Source: Nitrosomonas sp.
GTDB lineage: Bacteria > Pseudomonadota > Gammaproteobacteria > Burkholderiales > Nitrosomonadaceae
DNA: 64,000 nt
Direction of reading: 5' to 3'
NCBI GenBank assembly: GCA_016708955.1
Contig: JADJES010000011.1
Location: 26,202-90,201 of the forward strand
The notes beneath the pieces are model-generated. The model saw only the letters and a list, made by a program, of their open reading frames with translations, was not told the DNA's origin and made no database searches. Numbering within the stretch: the first letter of the stretch is position 1; every line of letters begins with the position of its first letter. Positions 47,313 to 56,395 of this stretch are shown here, one piece after another. Made by a program: the position numbers and the translations under genes.

Positions 47313-48035
47313 TTATTTTTGTGTATTCGAATCTTTAGCTTGTAGCGTCGCTACCGCAGAAAACCGGTAACCGGCGCCTCTGACAGTTTGTATCCACTCA
47401 TCTTTACCTGCCAATTGCAACGCTTTACGTAACCGGCGTATATGTACATCCACAGTACGTTCTTCGACAAACACATGATCTCCCCATACTCGGTCCAATA
47501 ATTGGCTGCGTGAATATACTCGTTCGGTATGCGTCATCATAAAATGCAACAATCGATATTCAGTAGGCCCTAACTCAATTTCTTTATTCCCGTCTGTTAC
47601 CCGATGATTGACCGGATCGAGCCGCAACTCATCAATCTCAACCACTTCATCAGAAGCTTCCGGAATCAGTCTGCGTAGAACCGCATTGATACGAGCGACC
47701 AGTTCTCGAGGCGAGAAAGGCTTTGTAACGTAATCATCCGCGCCAACTTCCAGCCCGGCAACCTTATCCGTTTCCTGAGTACGTGCGGTCAGCATAATAA
47801 TGGGAATTAAGCGGGTGCGTTCGCCGTGCCGCAAAATTCGGGCGAATTCAATACCATTCATGCCGGGTAACATCCAGTCCAGTAAAATAAGATCCGGCAA
47901 TTCATTATTAATGATCGACATTGCTTTCTCCGCATTCTCAGCACTAACAGTTTCATAACCCGCTTGCTGTAGATTATAAATGATCAATTCCTGTATAGCA
48001 GCTTCATCTTCAATGATCAGTATTTTTGCAGCCAT
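47313..48035 (-). CDS. phoB: Phosphate-regulon response regulator
   Basis: A 240-residue OmpR/PhoB-type regulator. Receiver domain with phospho-acceptor Asp53 (LILLDWMLPG), acidic pair at 10-11, Thr and Lys at the usual places (MLTART; VTKPFSPREL). The C-terminal winged helix (ELGPTEYRLLHFMMTHTERV, YSRSQLLDRVWGD, VDVHIRRLRKAL, TVRGAGYRF) is PhoB-like. It precedes phoR; a MITE-like element was inserted immediately after its stop. Confidence 0.92.
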   Translation of the reverse strand: MAAKILIIEDEAAIQELIIYNLQQAGYETVSAENAEKAMSIINNELPDLILLDWMLPGMNGIEFARILRHGERTRLIPIIMLTARTQETDKVAGLEVGADDYVTKPFSPRELVARINAVLRRLIPEASDEVVEIDELRLDPVNHRVTDGNKEIELGPTEYRLLHFMMTHTERVYSRSQLLDRVWGDHVFVEERTVDVHIRRLRKALQLAGKDEWIQTVRGAGYRFSAVATLQAKDSNTQK

Positions 48036-48131
48036 GAGTAAATTCCTGTATCAATCAAATTTTTTTATACAGTTTTGTTACAATGGTCTCAATAACTATT
48101 ACTTCTAAACAATTTGCACTGAACAACAAAC

Positions 48132-48542
48132 ATGGCCGGTTTATCCAAAGAAACGCCTCATCCCACAGAAATCAAGCTACATCAAAAATCCAGAATCTTG
48201 GATATCACTTTCTCCGATGGAAAAAAATTCCAATTTTCATGTGAATTTTTGCGTGTCCATTCGCCTTCCGCTGAAGTGAGCGGTCACGGCCCAGGGCAAG
48301 AAGTGCTACAAACCGGCAAGAAAATGGTTAGTATCCAGAAAATTGAGCCTGTTGGCAATTATGCCATACAACTCAATTTTACCGATGGCCATAACACGGG
48401 ACTCTATTCATGGGATTTGCTCTATAACTATGGTCTCAATCAGGATAAAATATGGCAACGGTATTTGCAACGCATGGAAGAAGCCGGTGCCAGTCGTGAA
48501 CTCGATATCGGAACGCAAACAACGAATCATTCCTGCATGTAA
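48132..48542 (+). CDS. DUF971 (gamma-butyrobetaine hydroxylase-like N-terminal domain) protein
   Basis: A 136-residue stand-alone DUF971 protein: PTEIKLHQKSRILDITFSDG, FSCEFLRVHSPSAEVSGHGP, YAIQLNFTDGHNTGLYSWDL. The domain has zinc-binding or iron-sulfur links in other proteins, function unknown here. It lies 91 bp upstream of ubiE on the same strand, a pairing common in betaproteobacteria. Confidence 0.88.
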   Translation: MAGLSKETPHPTEIKLHQKSRILDITFSDGKKFQFSCEFLRVHSPSAEVSGHGPGQEVLQTGKKMVSIQKIEPVGNYAIQLNFTDGHNTGLYSWDLLYNYGLNQDKIWQRYLQRMEEAGASRELDIGTQTTNHSCM

Positions 48543-48633
48543 ATTGTGGCATTTCGATTGATTAACTTATAATCGAAACAAGCTTATCAACAATTCTCTA
48601 ATAGCCAATTCAAACACAGACTCAATCACTATC

Positions 48634-49368
48634 ATGACTAAAACTACTCATTTTGGCTTTAATACCGTTGCTGAAGATGAAAAAGCTGGAAAAGTTGCAG
48701 AAGTATTTCATTCAGTAGCAGAACGCTACAATCTGATGAATGATTTGATGTCTGTTGGTCTGCATCGTCTCTGGAAACGCTTTGCCATTGAAACTAGTGG
48801 CGCTAGAAATGGTGACAAGGTGTTAGATATTGCAGGGGGTACTGGCGATTTAAGCGCACTCTTTTTACAAAAAGTCGGAAAATCTGGTGAAGTTTGGCTG
48901 ACGGACATCAATAATTCTATGCTTTCAATCGGCCGTGACCGCCTGATTGATGAAGGCACTCCAACTCCGGTCGCGCAGTGCGATGCTGAGAAATTACCAT
49001 TTCCCGATAATTATTTTAACTGTGTCAGCGTCGCATTTGGTCTTAGAAATATGACGCATAAAGACATGGCATTGAAAGAAATGCTGCGTGTCATCAAACC
49101 GGGTGGAACTGTCATCGTGCTGGAATTTTCCAAGATCTGGAAACCATTGCAACCCGCCTATGACACTTACTCATTCAAGTTACTACCCGCCATGGGAAAG
49201 GTGATTGCCGATGATGCAGAAAGCTATCAATATCTAGCCGAATCTATCCGCATGCATCCGTCCCAGGAAGAATTAAAGGAGCTAATGGAACAAGCCGGTT
49301 TTGAACGAGTAGAATACTTCAACATGACAGTGGGTATAGTGGCGCTACACCGGGGATATAAGTTTTGA
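48634..49368 (+). CDS. ubiE: Ubiquinone/menaquinone biosynthesis C-methyltransferase
   Basis: A 244-residue SAM methyltransferase for ubiquinone synthesis. Marks: FGFNTVAEDEKAGKVAEVFH, YNLMNDLMSVGLHRLWKRF, the SAM motif VLDIAGGTGDLSALF, and SVAFGLRNMTHKDMALKEM. Length is standard. It is the last ordinary core gene before the IS-rich region on the right. Confidence 0.96.
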   Translation: MTKTTHFGFNTVAEDEKAGKVAEVFHSVAERYNLMNDLMSVGLHRLWKRFAIETSGARNGDKVLDIAGGTGDLSALFLQKVGKSGEVWLTDINNSMLSIGRDRLIDEGTPTPVAQCDAEKLPFPDNYFNCVSVAFGLRNMTHKDMALKEMLRVIKPGGTVIVLEFSKIWKPLQPAYDTYSFKLLPAMGKVIADDAESYQYLAESIRMHPSQEELKELMEQAGFERVEYFNMTVGIVALHRGYKF

Positions 49369-49654
49369 CTATTTCTAAATTTTACATCGATGAAAACTTT
49401 TCCTAATTAGAGATTCTTCAGCCAAACCCGATTTTCTCAATTACAAGGCGCGTACTAACCCAAACGAACTTGGCCATGAACCTAAATTCCTCTGTTAGAT
49501 CATCCCAATGGCAAAACAGGGTGAAGACGAGCTGAGGAGCTGTGATTTTTCGGCCTGGTGGCCATGATTTTGTTAATAATATAGCGGGCAATGCCGCTGA
49601 GCAACATGGGACGGCTAGTGATTCCCTCCAGACGTGTCTTCGGGGTACCAGTCT

Positions 49655-50135
49655 GACATACCAACTCCACCTTCGTAACTCGCGCCAAACGTAGAATGAA
49701 CGCACACAGGGTGTATTCGATGAAAGTCGATCGGAATACCGGCATCATCTGCGATCAACGCATCGTGCTCAATGGTTTCTACATCTCGCAGGACCATCCC
49801 GAGCAACTGAGACGCATCCGCTTCAAAGACCCGGAAACCGGAAAAACGTTGGTGTTCCTGACCAACAACACGTACTGCCTGCACTGACCGCCGCACTGTA
49901 CAAAAGCCGCTGGCAAGTCGAGTTGTTCTTCAAGTGGATCAAGCAACATCTGCGTATCAAACGCTTCATCGGCAACAGCGAGAACGCGGTCAAAACGCAA
50001 ATCTGGTGCGCCGTCGCCACTTACGTGCTGATCGCCATTGTCAAAAAGGAGCTTCAAATTGATGCCTCGCTCTACACTTTGCTACAGATTTTATCGGTCT
50101 CTGTTTTTGAGAAAAATCAGTTGCAACAAGCCTGA
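49655..50135 (+). pseudogene. IS4-family transposase relic (C-terminal half, frameshifted)
   Basis: About 160 codons of an IS4-family transposase: TFVTRAKRRMNAHRVYS, IICDQRIVLNGFYISQDHPE, RIRFKDPETGKTLVFLTNN, then after a one-base loss at about 49875 the DDE-E region ALYKSRWQVELFFKWIKQHL, RIKRFIGNSENAVKTQIW and the usual C-terminus. A stop lies just upstream (TGA near 49655), so the N-terminal half is missing. The region 49369-49654 before it has only an unidentified minus-strand open stretch. No active element remains. Confidence 0.8.
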
Positions 50136-50213
50136 CCAGGTACCGCCTACATTTCAGAACAGTGCATCGCTGCTAACCAACTAAATTTATTCAACTTTTA
50201 ACAGCACGCTGCT

Positions 50214-50233
50214 GATCACATATGTATGTGATC
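50214..50233. repeat. Perfect 9-bp-arm palindrome GATCACATA-TG-TATGTGATC
   Basis: Two perfect 9-bp arms around TG, between the IS4 relic and the phosphoketolase gene's 3' end. It could be a regulator site or an element end; nothing else supports a choice. Confidence 0.4.
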
Positions 50234-50321
50234 TGGCATTAAGTGCCCTTCCAAGATTTGGCATCCCTTTTGGTCAAGCTAAAAGAATCAGAGTGACCAT
50301 GTCTCGCGTTCAAACCTTTAC

Positions 50322-50348
50322 CAGTCCCCCGGCAAAGCCGGGGGACTG
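50322..50348 (-). terminator. Probable terminator of the ackA-xfp unit
   Basis: A 12-bp perfect GC-rich stem (50322-50333 / 50337-50348) with loop AAA lies 7 bp after the phosphoketolase stop codon on the minus strand. The following T tract is weak, so the call rests on stem strength and position. Confidence 0.7.
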
Positions 50349-50354
50349 CCTTAT

Positions 50355-52715
50355 TTATCCTTTCCATTTCCAATTAAGGATTTCCGGTATGTCCTCGCCG
50401 TATTGATTAATATACTGTTTGTGTTCGATCAATTTGTCGCGGATCGCTTGTTTGACATAAGCCACACGGGTACCGAGTTGCGGCACACGGTCGATGACAT
50501 CGGCGACGAGGTGAAAACGATCCAGATCGTTCATCACCACCATGTCAAACGGCGTCGAAGTTGTACCTTCTTCCTTGTAGCCACGCACATGCAGGTTATC
50601 GTGGTTGGTGCGGCGATAAGTAAGCCGGTGAATTAGCCACGGATAACCGTGATAGGCGAAAATGATGGGTTTGTCTTTGGTGAATAATCCATCAAAATCT
50701 TTGTCGCTCAAGCCATGCGGATGCTCGCTTTGCGGTTGGAGACTCATCAAGTCCACCACGTTGATGACCCGTATTTTCAGTTCGGGAAAATATTTCCACA
50801 GCAGCTCGACGGCAGCCAGAGTTTCTATTGTCGGCGCATCACCGGCGCACGCCATGACGACGTCCGGTTCTTCACCCTGGTCATTACTGGCCCATTCCCA
50901 GATGCCGATCCCCGCGGTGCAATGCTTGATGGCTGCATCCATGTCAAGCCACTGCGGCTGAGGTTGCTTACCGGCAACGATCACATTCACGTAATTACGG
51001 CTACGCAGACAGTGATCGGTGACGGACAATAGTGTATTTGCGTCGGGCGGCAGATAGATGCGGATGATTTCCGCTTTCTTATTGATGACGTGATCGATGA
51101 AACCAGGATCCTGATGGCTGAAACCGTTGTGATCCTGCCGCCATACATGCGAGGAAAGCAGGTAGTTCAACGACGCAATCGGCCGCCGCCACGGAATTTC
51201 ATTCGCCACCTTGAGCCACTTGGCGTGCTGATTGAACATCGAATCGATGATGTGAATGAAGGCTTCATAGCACGAGAAAAAACCGTGGCGGCCAGTGAGC
51301 AGATAACCTTCCAGCCAGCCTTCGCATTGATGTTCGCTCAACATCTCCATAATCCGCCCATCAGGTGCGACGTGGTCATCACCTGGAACAATTTCTGCAG
51401 TCGAACAGCGCTTCGTCACCTCAAATACCGCACCCCAGCGGTTTGAAGCCGTCTCATCCGGACTGAACACACGGAAATTGGTGGTATTCAGTTTCACTAC
51501 GTCACGGATGAATTCGCCCTGGGTACGTGTCGCTTCAGCGGTTACGGTACCGGGCTTCGCCACTTTCACTGCATAGTCGCGAAAATCCGGCAGGCGTAAA
51601 TCACGTAACAGCAAACCACCGTTAGCATGCGGATTGGCACCCATACGACGCATGCCTTGCGGAGCTAATTCGGCGAGTTCGGCAAGGAGTTTCCCGGTTT
51701 CGTCGAATAATTCCTGTGGGCGATAACTCTTCAGCCATTTTTCCAGAATCTTCACATGCCCCGGTTGGCTCATGTCGCCCATTGGCACCTGGTGCGAACG
51801 AAAGGTCCCCTCGGTTGGCTTTCCATCCACGACTTTCGGACCAGTCCAGCCCTTCGGCGAGCGCAGAATGATCATCGGCCAATGCGGACGCTTCGTGAAT
51901 CCATGCGTGCGGGCGTCGCGCTGGATGCTCTGGATGTTGGCGATCACGGCGTCAAGTGTTGCCGCCATGCGCTGATGCATTTCCAACGGATCATCGCCTT
52001 CGACGAAATACGGCGTATAACCATAACCACGGAACAATGCCTCCAGTTCATCGCGGGGAATGCGTGCCAGCACCGTTGGCCCGGCAATCTTGTAGCCGTT
52101 CAGGTGCAGAATGGGCAGTACCGCACCATCGTGAACCGGATTGAGAAATTTGTTCGAGTGCCAGCTCGCGGCAAGCGGACCGGTTTCCGCTTCGCCATCG
52201 CCGACCACACACGCGACCAGTAGGCCGGGATTGTCGAATGCTGCGCCGAAAGCGTGCGACAACGAATAGCCCAATTCCCCGCCTTCATGAATCGAACCGG
52301 GCGTTTCCGGGGCGACGTGGCTGGGAATGCCGCCGGGGAAGGAGAATTGCTTGAATAGCCGCTGCATGCCATCTTCATCTTGCGAGATATTTGGATAAAC
52401 CTCGCTATACGTGCCTTCCAAATAAGTGTTGGCGACCAGTCCCGGTCCGCCATGCCCAGGACCTGTAATGTAGATGACGTTGAGATCATGTTCCTTGATG
52501 ACTCGATTCAGGTGCACGTAGATGAAATTTAGCCCCGGTGTCGTACCCCAGTGACCCAACAGGCGTGGTTTAATGTGCGCCCGCGTGAGCGGTTGTTTCA
52601 GTAGCGGATTATCGTAGAGATAAATCTGTCCAACTGACAAATAGTTTGCAGCGCGCCAATACGCATCCATCTTGCGCAGCAATTCCGGAGAGAGCGATTT
52701 GGTACTTTTTTTCAT
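50355..52715 (-). CDS. xfp: Xylulose-5-phosphate/fructose-6-phosphate phosphoketolase
   Basis: A 786-residue ThDP enzyme that splits xylulose-5-P or fructose-6-P with phosphate to acetyl phosphate plus glyceraldehyde-3-P or erythrose-4-P. Marks: GHWGTTPGLNFIYVHLNRVI, ITGPGHGGPGLVANTYLEGT, HEGGELGYSLSHAFGA and VVGDGEAETGPLA (ThDP/Mg binding). ATG 52715 gives the normal N-terminus MKKSTKSLSPELL. It begins 2 bp after ackA stops, so acetyl phosphate made here is handed to acetate kinase encoded in the same transcript. Confidence 0.95.
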   Translation of the reverse strand: MKKSTKSLSPELLRKMDAYWRAANYLSVGQIYLYDNPLLKQPLTRAHIKPRLLGHWGTTPGLNFIYVHLNRVIKEHDLNVIYITGPGHGGPGLVANTYLEGTYSEVYPNISQDEDGMQRLFKQFSFPGGIPSHVAPETPGSIHEGGELGYSLSHAFGAAFDNPGLLVACVVGDGEAETGPLAASWHSNKFLNPVHDGAVLPILHLNGYKIAGPTVLARIPRDELEALFRGYGYTPYFVEGDDPLEMHQRMAATLDAVIANIQSIQRDARTHGFTKRPHWPMIILRSPKGWTGPKVVDGKPTEGTFRSHQVPMGDMSQPGHVKILEKWLKSYRPQELFDETGKLLAELAELAPQGMRRMGANPHANGGLLLRDLRLPDFRDYAVKVAKPGTVTAEATRTQGEFIRDVVKLNTTNFRVFSPDETASNRWGAVFEVTKRCSTAEIVPGDDHVAPDGRIMEMLSEHQCEGWLEGYLLTGRHGFFSCYEAFIHIIDSMFNQHAKWLKVANEIPWRRPIASLNYLLSSHVWRQDHNGFSHQDPGFIDHVINKKAEIIRIYLPPDANTLLSVTDHCLRSRNYVNVIVAGKQPQPQWLDMDAAIKHCTAGIGIWEWASNDQGEEPDVVMACAGDAPTIETLAAVELLWKYFPELKIRVINVVDLMSLQPQSEHPHGLSDKDFDGLFTKDKPIIFAYHGYPWLIHRLTYRRTNHDNLHVRGYKEEGTTSTPFDMVVMNDLDRFHLVADVIDRVPQLGTRVAYVKQAIRDKLIEHKQYINQYGEDIPEILNWKWKG

Positions 52716-52717
52716 AT

Positions 52718-53923
52718 TTAAATATCCTTTATTGATGCATCGAATCCGAGCACATGGCACACCGATCTTGCGATCATCAATTCTTCATCGGTGCGAATAA
52801 CGCGAACCACGACCCGGCTGGTGTCCGCGGAAATCACTTGCGCGTTCTCCGCGTTGCGTAATTCATCCAACTCAATGCCGAGGAAGCCGAGATCTGCGCA
52901 AATCCGTAAACGAACCGGCGGCGCGTTTTCACCAATGCCACCGGCGAAAACCAGAGTATCGAGTCCACCCAGCGCAGCGGCATACGCGCCGATCCCCTTC
53001 TTCGTCTGATAGCAAAACAGCGCCACCGCTTCAGCCGCCCGAACATCTTCGGCTTCCCTTTCAAGCAGATCGCGCATGTCGGAACTGGTTTCGGATATTC
53101 CAAGCAACCCGGATTCGCGATTGATCATTCGATCAAATTGCTCCGCAGTCATCTGCTCGCTGCGCGCCAGAAATGAAATCAGTCCGGGATCGATGTCACC
53201 GGAACGGGTGCTCATCATCAGGCCCGCAGCGGGTGTCAACCCCATCGTCGTGTCTAAGCTGTGACCATCGCGCACCGCAGCCAGGCTTGCGCCGTTGCCC
53301 AAATGCGCGAGAATGACACGCCCGTTCGCCGCTTGCGCGCCTGCCAGACGTTCAAGTTCCTGCATCAGGTAAGCATAAGACAAACCGTGAAAACCGTACC
53401 GCTGAACACCCTGCGCATCGTATCGGCGTGGAATTGGCAGCAGTTTCGCCACGCGCGGCATGGTGTGGTGAAACGCCGTATCAAAACAGGCTACCTGCGG
53501 CAGTTTCGGACGACGCTGGCGGAACGCCTTGATCAATTCAATTTCACGCGGTAAGTGTTCTGGATCAAACGGCACGATGCGATGCAGTTCATCCAGTAAT
53601 TCTTGGGTTGCAAGCATTGGTTCGGTGTGCTTCATGCCGTGCACTACGCGGTGTCCGACAGCCTTGACCGAAGCAAAACCATGCTGCCTTTCAAACCAGT
53701 CAATCAAGGAATTAGCCGCCGATTTGGGATCGGAAGCTACAAAGCTGTTAATACCCTGCTGGTTCCTAATTCGATCGTTGAATTCCAAACTTGTGTCAGG
53801 CAGGCCGATACGATCAATCTTGCCATGCAGCATTCGCACCAGCGGTTCGCCTATTTGATACAGCGCGAACTTGATACTCGACGAACCGCCATTGATGGTC
53901 AGAATATGCACAGGATCTGTCAT
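52718..53923 (-). CDS. ackA: Acetate kinase
   Basis: A 401-residue ASKHA-fold kinase interconverting acetyl phosphate/ADP and acetate/ATP. Marks: ILTINGGSSSIKFALYQ, VGHRVVHG, VACFDTAFHHTMPRVA, RYGFHGLSYAYL, HLGNGASLAAVRDGHSLDTT and VFAGGIGENAPPVR. Its gene is the first of the ackA-xfp pair (2-bp spacing), giving a phosphoketolase-to-acetate route with ATP gain. An IS3 relic lies just upstream. Confidence 0.95.
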   Translation of the reverse strand: MTDPVHILTINGGSSSIKFALYQIGEPLVRMLHGKIDRIGLPDTSLEFNDRIRNQQGINSFVASDPKSAANSLIDWFERQHGFASVKAVGHRVVHGMKHTEPMLATQELLDELHRIVPFDPEHLPREIELIKAFRQRRPKLPQVACFDTAFHHTMPRVAKLLPIPRRYDAQGVQRYGFHGLSYAYLMQELERLAGAQAANGRVILAHLGNGASLAAVRDGHSLDTTMGLTPAAGLMMSTRSGDIDPGLISFLARSEQMTAEQFDRMINRESGLLGISETSSDMRDLLEREAEDVRAAEAVALFCYQTKKGIGAYAAALGGLDTLVFAGGIGENAPPVRLRICADLGFLGIELDELRNAENAQVISADTSRVVVRVIRTDEELMIARSVCHVLGFDASIKDI

Positions 53924-53945
53924 TCATGTCTCCTCGTCACTGCCA

Positions 53946-54455
53946 TCACTCGCCGTACCTGCGGCAAAACCAAGTCTTCACTAACTGGGGCAGTATCATA
54001 ACGTGATCAGCCAAATCACGAGGTAAGCGCATTGCGCTGTAAGTCTCTGGTGTACGTTGATGCGCAGACAATATTTCTATTTTCAATCTTGTATTCTCAC
54101 GTACACGCTCACAAGGTGGGCGGGCCCTCCTTGCATGAAAGCCGCTTTCAGAAACATCAAGTACCCGATACATGAGCGCAATCGGATATTTTCGTCGCAT
54201 CGACTCAATCAGACCGTATCTCATCGCACCTCCTTGGCGAAATACATCGCACACTTTTTTTGAAGTCACGCTCTATCTTCACTTCTGCTAATTCTCGTTT
54301 CACTCTGGATAGCTCAAGTTCAGTCAGTGGCTTCTGATGCTTGCCTACCCTTGGGATAACGACAGTCGTTCTGCTGCCTCTACCAGGATCAATCCACTTT
54401 CTTTAAAAAATTTAACTAATTGATCACGAGACTCCTGACTATATTGGGTGCGCGA
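53946..54455 (-). pseudogene. IS3-family element relic (OrfA and truncated OrfB)
   Basis: On the minus strand an OrfA relic (RTQYSQESRDQLVKFF, LVEAAERLSLS, then after a small deletion VGKHQKPLTELELSRVKREL) leads into an OrfB start at 54224 (MRYGLIESMRRKYPIALMYR, VLDVSESGFHARRARPPCER). OrfB loses homology after about 75 residues (RDLADH). Both frames are damaged; no terminal repeats were identified. It separates ackA-xfp from tal. Confidence 0.8.
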
Positions 54456-54609
54456 AAATCAGCTCCTCAAACCAGTCAGCGCAAGGCTTCGCACAACTGT
54501 TCGGCATTGTCTGTTCCCAAAGCGCTCAATATTGGCATTGGCCAGAAATAATGCCAATGCCAAAACTCTGTTCCGACGGTTACTGCGATTGCTAGGACTT
54601 AACGCCGCT

Positions 54610-55695
54610 TCATTGAACCTGTTTGAGGACGGCATTTTTCTCGGCAATACAATCTATTAGATTTTTCCAGGACTCTGCAAAAGCCTGTACACCTTCATGC
54701 TGGAGTTTGGCTGCAAGTACCGCATCATCAACATTAACCCGCGCAAAAGCGGCAAGCACCGCTTCGGAATCACCGCCATCGCTTGGCATAGTCGCTTTCA
54801 CTTTGCCGTGCTCGGCAAAAGCAAGCAGTGTCTTATCGGGCATCGTGTTGATAGTATCTGGTGCCACGAGCGCCTCGATGTATAGAGTGTCCGACGCATC
54901 AGGATCTTTGCTGCCCGTACTACCCCAGAGCAAACGCTGTGGCCGTGCACCGGCACCTGCCAGTTTTTGCCAGCGAGGTGAGGCCAACAATTCCCGGTGG
55001 GATTTGTAAACGCGTTTGGCGATGGCGATACCGAGGCAGTTATGCAACTCCTGTGGCGCTTTATCCTTGATGGCTGTATCCCAGCGGCTGACAAAAATGG
55101 ATGCAACAGAATAGACTTTCGGATCGAGACCTGCAGCGATTCGCCGCTCGATCCCTTGCATATAGGCTTTGGCAGCTGCCATGTAGTGCTCGCACGAGAA
55201 CAACAACGTCACATTTACCGGCACACCCGCGAAGATGCTCTCCTCGATCGCGGGAATTCCTGCACGAGTGCCTGGAATCTTAATAAAAAGATTAGGGCGC
55301 TTTGCTCGTTCATAAAGCATCGCTGCGGCCTTGATGGTATCTTCCGTATCATTCGCGAGCAAGGGAGATACCTCCAACGATACCCAGCCGTCAATTCCGT
55401 CCGTGGCTTCATGAATCTGGCGAAAAAGGTCGGCGGCTTGAATTAAGTCTTCCAAAGCAAGCTCAAAGAATAATTCCTCAGCGGATTTACCCTCAAGCGT
55501 TTTTTGGCGAATCGCATCATCATAGAGTTCGCTATTTTGTATAGCGCGTTCGAATATAGTGGGATTGGAGGTGAGTCCTGTCACAGAAAGCTCTCTGATG
55601 TAGCGGTGTAATGTACCATTCATCAGCAGTTCACGAGTAATGTTGTCAAGCCAGATGCTCTGGCCAAGTTTCTGTAGTTGTTGTGTGGCAATCAT
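54610..55695 (-). CDS. tal: Transaldolase
   Basis: A 361-residue transaldolase exchanging a three-carbon unit between sedoheptulose-7-P and glyceraldehyde-3-P. Marks: QSIWLDNITRELLMNGTLHR, VTGLTSNPTIFERAI, VSLEVSPLLANDTEDTI, the catalytic Lys in NLFIKIPGTRAGIPAIEE, and VNVTLLFSCEHYMAAAKAYM. It belongs to the longer Tal branch. ATG 55695 replaces an upstream start. With xfp and ackA upstream it supports a phosphoketolase/pentose-phosphate module. Confidence 0.93.
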   Translation of the reverse strand: MIATQQLQKLGQSIWLDNITRELLMNGTLHRYIRELSVTGLTSNPTIFERAIQNSELYDDAIRQKTLEGKSAEELFFELALEDLIQAADLFRQIHEATDGIDGWVSLEVSPLLANDTEDTIKAAAMLYERAKRPNLFIKIPGTRAGIPAIEESIFAGVPVNVTLLFSCEHYMAAAKAYMQGIERRIAAGLDPKVYSVASIFVSRWDTAIKDKAPQELHNCLGIAIAKRVYKSHRELLASPRWQKLAGAGARPQRLLWGSTGSKDPDASDTLYIEALVAPDTINTMPDKTLLAFAEHGKVKATMPSDGGDSEAVLAAFARVNVDDAVLAAKLQHEGVQAFAESWKNLIDCIAEKNAVLKQVQ

Positions 55696-55886
55696 TTTCT
55701 TCTTTACCAGTATCGGGTTGTGCAAGTTTCTAGTTGTCGAAATAACACGTTAACGTGTTCCAGATTTTAATTATCTGACGAATTGGATACCCGGTGAGAA
55801 TCAAGTTCAAGAACAACCTTTATTTAGATAGTTTCAATTGTCTGCTTCATATTGGGAACCCAATCAATTGGCTCACTTATCTTGCA

Positions 55887-56023
55887 GGGCACTTCTAAAA
55901 ATCCAAATTTCGTCACAACACTTTGTTACTCGAAAAAAATGTTTCCTTACATATCATGCATATGCTGCGTAACCATTTTTTCTCCGTCGTTTTGTTTAGA
56001 ACTTTGAATTTTTAGAAGTGCCC
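55887..56023. mobile_element. MITE-like element, copy 2 (137 bp, TSD TGCA)
   Basis: Same element as 47168-47308, with terminal inverted repeats of about 25 bp (two mismatches), starting GGGCACTTCTAAAAAT. It is flanked by TGCA on both sides (55883-55886 and 56024-56027), a 4-bp target duplication. Non-coding. It lies in the 475-bp gap between tal and the UspA remnant; the rest of that gap holds nothing I recognise. Confidence 0.92.
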
Positions 56024-56170
56024 TGCATTGCTGAATCATAAAAATCTAATGGCCATTTTACAGGAAAAATTTATTTTTCATTCGGAGTAGGATAAATTAG
56101 GCTATGTAGTAATTACTTGTTGAAACTGTCTTAATTTTCCAAGTGACATTAGGAAACAAAGGGATAAGCA

Positions 56171-56395
56171 CTACTCCGATTTGCTCTGCGCTTGTGTCAC
56201 GCTGCTAAGCAGCAATTCTTCGGTGATGTGCGAGCCGTGCTTACCGACAATAATCAAATCGGCATCAAGTTCCAATGCGCACAGGATGTGGAGCTCGCTG
56301 CCGCCGGGTGCGGCAAGGCGGAAGGCGCGCGCCACCGCATGGCGGGCGGGTGCAGAGAGGTCAGTGGCGGCAAGAATGCGCATGAGCGGTTTCAT
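56171..56395 (-). pseudogene. UspA gene collapsed by internal deletion
   Basis: A 74-residue frame. Residues 1-43 match the start of a tandem-domain universal stress protein (MRILAATDLSAPARHAVARA, GGSELHILCALELD). The following ADLIIVGKHGSHITEELLLS matches the very end of such a protein. Related proteins are about 280 residues, so roughly 200 codons appear to have been lost in frame. Its start codon overlaps the antiporter stop region, the usual pairing of these antiporter-Usp genes. GC-rich like the antiporter. Confidence 0.7.

Noticed and set aside
49418..49748. Minus-strand open frames beside the IS4 relic, possibly another transposase
   Set aside because: The translated segments match no family I can name, so no call was made.
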